A stretch of DNA of 64,000 bases. Origin: Sphaerosporella brunnea. Lineage: Eukaryota; Ascomycota; Pezizomycetes; Pezizales; Pyronemataceae. Positions 56,593-64,000 of this stretch are shown in pieces (positions within the stretch are counted from its first letter, which is position 1; each line of letters opens with the position of its first letter). The notes beneath the pieces were generated by a model. That model saw only the letters and a program-made list of their open reading frames with translations. It was not told the origin of the DNA and ran no database searches. The DNA lies in the NCBI GenBank assembly GCA_008704415.1, contig VXIS01000180.1, positions 31,482-95,481 on the forward strand, written 5' to 3'. A program made the position numbers and the translations under genes.

Positions 56593-57714
56593 CTACCTAC
56601 GTTCTTATTCTCGACTTCGCAAATCCCATCGTCAACAGACGGGAGGCTATTGCAGACATCGCAGTCACGGGAATTGTTCATATGCCGGCCCGATTTTATG
56701 TGTGAGTATGAAGCGCACAGATTGACCATGTCAATCATGATCTTGAGCAACTGGCGGAAGCTGCTCGAATGAAGGGCTTACGCGGAACCGTGACAAAGGA
56801 TTTACCAGTGATGCTTGATTTTAAAGCTGAGATTGAAAAATCACCTGTCAGCGTGGGAGCGTTCCGCGATTGCCTACAGGCACTTATTAAAAAGGTGGCC
56901 CAGGCCCACCGCGTGCACCTCCTGATCAGCCTCATTCGGCGCCAATGCCCTGGCAAAAGCACGCCCAAGACTGGGTCATTGCGCCAAAAACTGTCCTTTG
57001 GTGCAACTACTAGAACGGCTAATCGGGCTGCGCAGATTGACCGGGTGGCCAAAGCGCCTTTGATAAATACCACCACGGCGTAAATACCGCTCATCACGCC
57101 ACGGCGGGCGACCTTGTTGGCTACAGGGAAGCTTACCAAACTTCGTACGAAAGATCGCAATAATGGTATTGTACATCTTGACTTTCCCGCAGATGTCGGT
57201 TGAAGTGGTGCGGATTTGTCCACTGCCAAATTGACCATCGCTCACCGTCCGGCTCGGCTGAAAGTTCATATCATTGAAGCATGAGCTTGTTTAGACCATT
57301 GCTAGGCAGCGGAGATAAACAAGGCGTGAAAGGTGTATGAGGAAGGCATAGTGGAGGCGGAAATGATTTAGGGACTGAGTGGAGTAGAAGGGGATGGATG
57401 TCTCGAAAAATCGGATTTTGCTACTGGTACCACTTGTGAAGCAGTCCGCCCGCCAGCCCGTCTATTTTTGAAGGCCACACCACCCGACGGGCTTCCCTGG
57501 CAGCCGTACCAGCCCCAGTATTCGGCGCGGTCCGTCTATAACTGTAGTCCGGACCGAACCGAATGCTGGGAATGGGTCGAGTCCGCGTTGGAGGCAGAAG
57601 GCATACATCCGGTCCATTGGGGATGGCAACCGGTTTGGACCACGGCCAACGGCGGTTGACTGTGGCGTCCCTGAAGTGACATCCACTCACTGAAGCGCTA
57701 TATGGCGCGTCACC
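56593..57714. other. Unresolved; one doubtful plus-strand frame
   Basis: A 104-codon frame at 56769-57083, possibly extended upstream to 56722 after a GTGAGT..GCACAG intron, has helical, protein-like residues (DFKAEIEKSPVS). The minus strand is open too. I cannot name it. Confidence 0.3.
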
Positions 57715-58830
57715 ACAGTATTCGTGTCCTTTATACTGCAAATTCGTGTCTTTCAGACGACAAGTTCGTGTCATTCATACTACGCCGTGGGTGTCTTTCA
57801 AACGACGAGTTTGTGCCTTTCATACTACGCCGTTCCTGTCTTTCAAACCACGAGTTCGTGTCATTTAAACCACGAGTTCGTGGTCTTTAAAGTACGAGTT
57901 CGTGGCCTTTACACCACATGTTGGTGCAAAAATGCCACGATAAACGCCACGATGCTAGTCACGATGGATGCCACGATAATTGCCACGAAAAAAGGCAGTT
58001 CATTGTTCAATATAGATGATCTGCAGGATAAAGACAAGCCCCACTACACATGACACAACGACGTCACCATCATAAATCACCACAAATACCACCGCGTTCT
58101 ACAACATAGCCGGACTTCCTTGTAACGAGATAGTGAAGGGATTGAAACAATCCGGGAGGTTTATTTTGTTTGTCGAAGTCCTGGGCCTGGCAAAAGTTAT
58201 CTAAGTTCAGCAAAAGCATGAGTGCAAACTGACGGGGGCAGCAGCAGGAATGGGGTAGCGTGATCCGCTGTGTTCCGCTGCCTGTCAACTCCAGCGAGCT
58301 CTGGAAGCAGCACGATGTCAGCGGGATTGACTGGGTGGAAACTCACCTGTATGAGCACCGAGAGGTGCAGCCGAGCGTAAGTGAATGGCAACGGCAACAA
58401 GCAGGTGGAGCATGAAACAAGCAGAGTGATGGCTGATGAAGGGTTATTGGTGTTGAAGAATGATTGATGTTGAAGGTTGAGGAAAAGAAAGGATGGAGAA
58501 GCGGAAGGCCGGAAATTTACAGATGGGACAACCGCGGAACCTCCCGTCCCCTCAAATGGGCTTTTTTTTTGGCTTTCCTCCAAATGTGGTGTCGTGCATC
58601 GTGGCGAATTCGGTCTTGATGTGTCTGCTTCACTTGGTTCGGTGTGCCGTTTATCGTGGCGTTGCAAGCATGAACTGTATGGTGTTTTTGGCACCACTTG
58701 GTCGTGACCCTTCCTTTCATCGTGGCTTTGACACCCCAGGTGGTGTATTTGGAACGACACTTTTTCTATGCCCCGACGATAAGAGCTTTCGTAGTTTAAA
58801 TGGCACGACTTTGACACCGCCGTGTGACAT
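57715..58830. mobile_element. Foldback-like element with repeat-rich inverted arms
   Basis: The left arm (about 57715-58000) is a degenerate array of about 22-bp units around TTCGTGTC-TT-A-AC-ACGAG, followed by GCCACGAT units. The right arm (about 58580-58830) carries the same motifs in reverse complement: for example CCACGATAAACG is matched by CGTTTATCGTGG near 58650, and TCGTGTCATTTAAACCACGA by a near match near 58800. Such subterminal arrays in inverted orientation are typical of foldback elements or old Helitron/Mutator-like MITEs. No transposase is seen, and the borders are approximate. Confidence 0.55.
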
Positions 58831-59043
58831 TTAAAATGATGCGCGTTTGGCAATGGATTATGGAGCACCTGGAGAGCATCTTCTCCGTCCCTTTGTTACG
58901 ATGCGATTAATTGGATACACCTATAGTTTCATCCAGATAGATATGGGATCGCCCCGGCTTCAACCTGCCCAACCACAGAGCTAGCCCACTTTCAACGAAC
59001 CGTGAACTAACGAACCAACCCAAATTCCAACATACCCATCCGC

Positions 59044-60395
59044 CTACAGTTTTGTCGAAAGCCAGATGGTGTCAATGTGTCTTTGCTCCGCAATATCACG
59101 CCAATCTTTGTCATTCTGCAGTTCATGCCGCGAAAAGTCCGGCAGCTCAGCGATGAGCAGGAATCCATGGTCCGCTCTCTGGAACCAATGGGCCACTCGC
59201 GCGACGAGCCAGCAGAGTGGGGCTGTGCGGGGGACGGTGAGCCGTTCGTTCGAGGCGCGATAGCGCAAGATCAGGCCATCACCAAAGGCCCACTGCTCCC
59301 ACTTCTGGCCGAAGACTGTGATCTCAGCGTTGCGAGGCTTGTTCACAATCATCTCCCAGACGTTGTCGGCTGTCAGATGGTGAACCGCAGCTAGGGGGAA
59401 CTGCACAAACGCTCCCAACTTGTATTCCGCGTGGGCTGTCAAGAAGTACCGCGCGATGCGTGACACCAACCAGGGGAGCGTGCACAGGCGCGAGACAGCG
59501 AAGCGCAGGTCGAGCGACACGATGTTGATGATTATCGTGTGCGGGGTTGGCTGAATGCGTGGTGCGATGCTGTTGACAACTTCCTGCGGGGGGGGTGTCA
59601 GCGTGTTCGCGAGTGTCACGAGGGGGGGGGGTAACATACTGCCAGTGCATCCAGCTTTTTGCTGTGAGCTTGGTTCGCCTCACGAACCTCCTGTCTGAGC
59701 TCCTGCAAGCCTTGGGGCGATCCTGGTGCTTGGCGTTGCAGCTCCTGTTGCAGCTGCTGCTCGTTGCGCTGCGCTTGTTGCAGCTCAGTACGTAGTGCCT
59801 GTTGTCGTTGCTGGTGCTGCTGCTGCTCTTGCTGAAGCTGAGTACGTAGTGCCTGTTGTCGTTGCTGGTGCTGCTGCTTCTGTTGCTGGTGCTGCTGCTG
59901 CTGTTGCCGGTGCTGCTGCTGCTGTTGCTGAAGCTGAGTACGTAGTGCCTGTTGTTGTTGCTGGTGCTGCTGCTGCTGTTGCTGAAGCTGCTGTACCTGC
60001 TGCTGCAGAAGATGCTGCTGCTGCGCTGGAGGAATCATCAGCGCCCCGGCAGGAGGGAGCGCACGAGGAACCACGGCCGGCCAACCGCGCCGCTTCTTCA
60101 CCGCCGTGGTGCCAACGATCACGACCTGCGTCAAGATGTGGAACATGACGGATCCCTCGACGACCTGCAACGGGCGGCCCACGAACAGCGCCGGCCACAG
60201 TGTGGCCAGCCCAGCGTCGGTGGCCAGAGCGACGAGTGCTCTGGCCCAACGCGCGGGGTCGCCGCCGTGGCCGGGGTGCTCGTCCGGGAACCATCCGTTG
60301 ACGATCGCGGCTTCTTCAATTGTCAGGTGCACCTTGGCGTTGCCGAGTGGTGGCGCGATGTTGTGCTGGTTTTGGATGTAGCGCATGGTCGCCAT
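59044..60395 (-). CDS. PolyQ coiled-coil protein with two ULD-like modules (431 aa)
   Basis: Two exons on the minus strand: 60395-59640 and 59583-59044. They are joined in phase 0 by a 56-nt intron (GTATGT donor, GCTGAC branch, CCGCAG acceptor). Residues 1-125 form a mixed domain (IEEAAIVNGWFPDEH, FHILTQVVIVG). Residues about 130-250 are a Gln-rich coiled coil coded by CAG/CAA-type repeats with four LQQQ-like blocks. After the intron two similar modules follow. The first, about 270-345, has IIINIVSLD, PWLVSRIARYF, NVWEMIV and AEITVFG. The second, about 355-430, has LILRYRAS, CWLVARVAHWF, DWRDIAE and IDTIWL. This is the best example in the window of the beta-grasp ULD-type fold and of its duplication. 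A role as an oligomeric adaptor is plausible. A 115-bp tandem duplication lies in its upstream region. Confidence 0.78.
59584..59639 (-). other. Predicted intron of the polyQ/ULD gene (56 nt)
   Basis: On the minus strand GTATGT..GCTGAC..CCCGCAG. It holds two long C runs and a stop codon in the exon-1 frame. Confidence 0.85.
59700..60020. repeat. Gln-codon repeat array
   Basis: CTG/TTG-rich repeats (CAG/CAA on the coding strand) with a larger period: the block GCTGAGTACGTAGTGCCTGT occurs twice and near-copies twice more, separated by variable CAG runs. Confidence 0.9.
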
Positions 60396-60410
60396 TTTGT
60401 GGTATGCGCT

Positions 60411-60612
60411 GCGACAGCCATTAGCCAGTTGCGATGGACATGCTGAGGGGAATGAATATACCTGAAAAATATGCTAAAGAGTAAACGCGACGTGAGAAGA
60501 ACGCAGGCGCAATGATGCTTGACGAGCTGCGACAGCTATTAGCCAGTTGCAATGGACATGGAGAGGAGAATGAATATACCTGAAAGGATGCTAAACAATA
60601 ATGGCGCGACGT
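60411..60612. repeat. Tandem duplication upstream of the polyQ/ULD gene
   Basis: GCGACAGC(C/T)ATTAGCCAGTTGC(G/A)ATGGACATG and GAATGAATATACCTGAAA occur at about 60411 and again at about 60531. The unit is about 118 bp. It contains TATATTCATTC on the coding strand and may double a promoter. Confidence 0.85.
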
Positions 60613-61242
60613 GACAAAGTTGCAGGTTTACGCACTATTGCAATGGTTAGCTATTCCGCATACAAACGGAGATGTGAAAATGTTACCTGATGTTGAGGCG
60701 TGTGTAGGCTGGTTGGTGGGGAAGATACAAGGTGTGTTTGGGGGAGGGGAAGGTGGCAAGCGTGTGTGGGCTTGGCTCGTGGGGAAGGTAGGGGGGAAGG
60801 AGGTGGTAGGCGTGTTAGTGGGGAAGGTAAAAAGTGAGTGAGTGAGGGGGAGAGGTGGTAGGCGTGTGTGGGTGGGTTAAAGGGGGAGGTACGTGATGCG
60901 TGGGGGAGAAAGAGGTTTTAGACGTGCGTGGGCTGGATAGAGGGAAGGCACAAGGTGTGTGGGGAAAGGTCCAGCAAAGGCCGGGACAACGAAAGCGGAA
61001 GTGGAGGGCGTAGGGCTGGAAAAGAGCTCGGCCTGCAATTTCATCGATCGCACATACAGTGCCTCGTTGGTGAGCACTAACCCTAACCCGCATCAGCGAA
61101 TATGGAGGCATGAGGTCGGGATGTACATAGGTAGAGTGCCGCTCGGTATATAGACTCGCCCCTAATCAACCTACCTTCGCCCAAACACCGCTCCACACGT
61201 ACAGATCAAACCTTGCGCGCACCGTGACCATCCTTCGACATA
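60613..61242. repeat. G-rich minisatellite and intergenic DNA
   Basis: From about 60700 to 60975 the plus strand is a degenerate array of GGTAGGCGTGTGTGGG and GGGGAAGGT units. Many G runs of three or more could form quadruplexes. No gene is supported. TAACCCTAACCC at 61078-61089 is telomere-like but too short to mean much. Confidence 0.6.
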
Positions 61243-61530
61243 TCACACTTTATTCGGCAAATCTGATCCCGAATTGAAGTCTTCTTCTTGCTGCGGGTCC
61301 ATCCCCTCACCCAATGCCTGGCGCTCCACCTCCAGGTCTCTGTGACTCTCTGCAGCGTCCCTGCCCCGCGTTGGGAAACAGCGGTCGAGTTCCCTGTTGT
61401 CGATGGTCTGTTGATCGAGCCAACTATTGCCCAGTAGAACTGCTGGATTCCTCAAGCGGCCGGTTTCGCTTCTTTGTTATTACATCTCCCGCCCTGCCGA
61501 GTGCAATCTAGCCAGATAAGCGGATAACCA
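61243..61530 (-). pseudogene. hAT transposase C-terminal relic, copy 3
   Basis: The minus strand at about 61500-61430 reads AGDVITKKRNRPLEESSSS, close to AGDIITKKRNRLLAESSS of hAT-1. After a shift, NSWLDQQ and a polar acidic tail end at 61243. Only the dimerisation end remains, as in the other copies of this window. Confidence 0.7.
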
Positions 61531-62956
61531 AGTTGAGAAAAAAACACGCCGAGGAAATAGCTGCTCGCTGGGCACACTGGCTCCCGGTATAGCAACGTAG
61601 TCCCGGGCCCTTGTCTAGTCAGCCCGGTCATTTTACACCGACAAACAGAGATCACGCAGCAATTACCGCAGCAACCCGCCATCTTCTTATCTACAGAGCC
61701 TCCATTTCATCTACCGCTGGAGAGGGAGCGGCCATGGTGTTCGTTTTGCTGTGAGTGTGTTGCGGCGGGGGGTTGAAGAGAACATGTAGGTGGCTCTTTC
61801 TTTGAGCTTTCGCCATTCTGGAATTCGATACAACATTGTTGCTAAAATTGATACACGGTTTGTATTTTACGCCCCACACGGCAATCTAGGGTCTTCTCCC
61901 ACCACGGAGCTCGAGCCAAAACCCTACGGGGTCCCTCAATACTGTTTCCGCAGGGAATTCCAGCTGGGCTCGAAGCGGCAGCTGCCGCATTGTCAAGACT
62001 CATCCTGCTTGGTCGCCACGACAAAGCTGCACGGCTCTTCGAAGCGCGCATTTATTGGGGCTCTCACTAGGCTGCGATGGCGACGTCGGCGCATTGTTGG
62101 TGGGCAGCCTATTCTGACTGCAAAACCCCTCAGCATCATCGGCGGCGTAGATACACGCGCCGGTGCTCGATGTGGAGAATCAGAGTTGAGGATCACGCAT
62201 ACCGTCTAAACTGAAATCAAAGATGCGCCCCCATTTTGTCAATAGTGTCATTTTTGGCGCGCGCTTAACCCGCAAGCGTGCTCGCATAGCTTGGCGCGTC
62301 AACGTCACACCATCGCTGCCGGGAGACTGGCAGACTCAGCCGGCAGCCATTCGCGCAGCCGCAATCACAGATCTTCCAGCTCGCGCCACCTGATAGCGTC
62401 GGAAGGCTTGTAGGGATAGCGCGGAATCATGCAGTGCAGGACCTTTTCCCCCCTTTGAGTGTTACTCAGTTTGAGGATGAGATCATCGGGTTTGTTTTTG
62501 TTGGAAGGACGAACATTGAAGCTGCAAGTTCCACGCTCGCGCCCGGTGGCGCTTGAAGTGTGGTGCGCAGTCGGGTACTCTGTTTTTGGCCCTTATGGAT
62601 GGGGAAGATCGAGTGGACGAACGAGGCCGGAAGGATGGAGATCGCGGATGGAGATGGCGGACGGAGTTGTGCTTTGGTTGTCCGCGCCGGCGCTTGCTTT
62701 GTATTTGGTTTCGATGGGCATTTGTTCGCTTGGGGTTTGCAGACGCGATAGTTGCTAGCGGTTTAGTGCCACCCGAAATGGTGCTATTCCCCAAAATGGG
62801 GGGGGGGGTATCTTTTATCCGAGTTTATACGCTCTATTGACCCGATCCTAGAATCCATCTCACACACACTTTCAACTACCTTCTGACGCGACCACCTTCC
62901 CCCACCACACATTCCCCTTCCTGACCCCCCCACCCCCCCCCCCCCCCAGCCACATC
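61531..62956. other. Intergenic; promoter side of UFD1
   Basis: No gene is supported. Frames at 62459-62840 overlap in three phases. A long C-rich run (about 62927-62948) lies just before the UFD1 start, with CA-rich sequence typical of a fungal leader. A run of nine G ends at 62809. Confidence 0.45.
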
Positions 62957-63971
62957 ATGTCGGGCAACGACGGTCCTGCGCGCCGTTTCGACACCTCCTT
63001 CCGCTGCTACCCCGCCGCCGTTCTTGGCCGCGGAGAACTCAACTACAGCGGAATGATCATCTTGCCTCCGTCCGCGCTGGAGAAGCTGACGCGCCTGCGC
63101 ATCGCCTACCCCATGGTGTTCGAGCTCCACAACGTCCCCCAACAGAAGATGACGCATGCGGGTGTGCTGGAGTTCATAGCTGAGGAGAAGCGAGTCTATC
63201 TACCGCATTGGGTATATTTTCCATCCCGCCGCCGTTCTCAATCTTCCGCTAACAAATTTCCAACAGATGATGCGAACCCTCTCTCTCAAAGCGGGCGAAC
63301 TGGTACAAATCAAATCGACCTGCCATCCCCTCAGGAAGCTTCATCAAGCTTCAGCCACAGTCGACGTCCTTCATCACCGCGATCTCCGACCCTAAAGGCA
63401 TGCTCGAAAACGCCCTGCGCCGCTTCTCGACGCTGACGAAAGGCGACAAATTCCAGTTTCTGTGCAAGGGCGATATCTTCGAGATCGCCGTGCTGGACGT
63501 CAAGCCTCAGCACCAGTCCGGCGGTATTTCGTGACTTGGACACGGATCTGGAAGTCGACTATGCCCCTCCGCTCGACTATGCGGAGCCCGTACTCACCAC
63601 CACCACCACCGACACCGGAAGCGGTGGACCTGGAAGCCTAGTCGGCGGAGGCAGGGTCACGCCCTTCACCCAAGAGAGATCAATGGCCAAGCGCATTGGC
63701 TACTCTGCCCTGGCTGCTACCGGTGATTTCGACGGCCAGTCCTCAGCCGCTTAGACTCCCGTCAGGAACACTGTTCTTTGGGTACCCAATCAAGCCGGTG
63801 AAGGCCGGCGGCGATAAAGAAGCCGAAGAGAAGAAACCAAGCATGTTCTCTTCCGGCGGAGGCCAGACGCTGCGAGACGCTACCAACAAGAAGAGGAAAG
63901 TACGAGGATATCAACGGGAAGGGAACCAAATCGGATTGACTTCCCTGAATGATGATGCAATACGGTCATAG
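62957..63971 (+). pseudogene. UFD1-like ubiquitin-recognition factor, frameshifted
   Basis: The protein is the UFD1 subunit of the Cdc48-Ufd1-Npl4 complex, which binds ubiquitinated proteins for extraction and degradation. Exon 1 (62957-63211) encodes RRFDTSFRCYPAAVLGRGEL, PPSALEKLTRLRI and THAGVLEFIAEEKRVYLPHW, all typical of the UFD1 double-psi barrel. A 55-nt intron (63212-63266: GTATAT..CCAACAG) leads to MMRTLSLKAGELVQIKST. From there the coding frame changes at least four times: near 63318, near 63330, near 63535 and near 63755. Each new frame continues the expected protein: FIKLQPQSTSF, NALRRFSTLTKGD, IAVLDVKP; then DTDLEVDYAPPLDYAEP; then TLFFGYPIKPVKAGG. The last frame stops at 63969. 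The gene is either a decayed copy or has sequence errors. Since UFD1 is essential, another intact copy should exist if this one is dead. Confidence 0.85.
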
Positions 63972-64000
63972 TTACAGGTCGTCGGATGGCGTTGCTGTTG

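Noticed and set aside
59726..60148. Plus-strand frames of Ala/Val/Leu repeats
   Set aside because: They are the reverse reading of the CAG-type Gln array of the minus-strand gene.
61078..61089. TAACCCTAACCC as a telomere remnant
   Set aside because: Only two units; similar short matches occur near 33340 and 50605. This is not enough to infer an interstitial telomere.

Overview
This window looks like nuclear DNA of a filamentous fungus, most likely a basidiomycete. Predicted introns are 52-72 nt with GT..AG ends (one doubtful case is 44 nt), spacing is loose, and the last gene is a recognisable UFD1. The transposable elements are of kinds common in basidiomycetes: FAR1/MULE, hAT, DDE_3-type, Tad-like LINE and Ty1/copia. 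I saw no rRNA, tRNA or CRISPR array. The species assignment is inference.

Most of the 64 kb is decayed transposon sequence and gene-poor DNA. From left to right: 1-5980 holds nothing I can support. A nearly complete Mutator-like element (MULE-1, 6189-9210) has 60-bp inverted ends, a perfect 9-bp target duplication and a spliced transposase gene with one frameshift. 10.5-13.8 kb holds an unrecognised broken gene and a copia relic. 14.2-19.4 kb holds a small ubiquitin-like-fold candidate, an inverted-repeat element (16432-17362) and a broken HNH-nuclease gene. 24-26 kb holds two adjacent intact genes, one a 433-residue protein of 22-residue repeats. 28.3-32.2 kb is a DDE_3-type transposase gene on the minus strand broken by two hAT insertions; removing each insertion restores the local reading frame. 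33.4-34.3 kb is a three-exon zinc-finger gene with a 66-bp minisatellite in its coding sequence. 34.5-39.2 kb holds LINE fragments and promoter-like direct repeats. 39331-40432 is a second, shorter MULE beside an intact F-box/ankyrin gene (40460-41986). 42.6-47 kb is hAT and LINE debris. 48.3-51.6 kb holds three plausible genes, one with a tandemly duplicated exon-intron unit. 55-56.6 kb is an LTR-bounded unit without recognisable pol. 57.7-58.8 kb is a foldback-like repeat. 59.0-60.4 kb is a spliced polyglutamine/coiled-coil gene, and 62957 to the end is a frameshifted UFD1.

The most interesting biological signal is a set of dispersed, fast-diverging proteins that seem to share one ~75-residue beta-grasp (ubiquitin-like, ULD-type) module: a strand-turn-strand, a helix, then a W-x(7-12)-hydrophobic-strand ending. 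I see it at 14285, 23771 (broken), 24656 (C-terminus), 48340 (probably twice), 49202 and 59044 (twice). These look like members of a lineage-specific gene family living among transposons. This is a by-eye pattern and needs a profile or structure check. Apart from that family, the genes show no common pathway; the window reads as a transposon-rich accessory region bordering a housekeeping gene.
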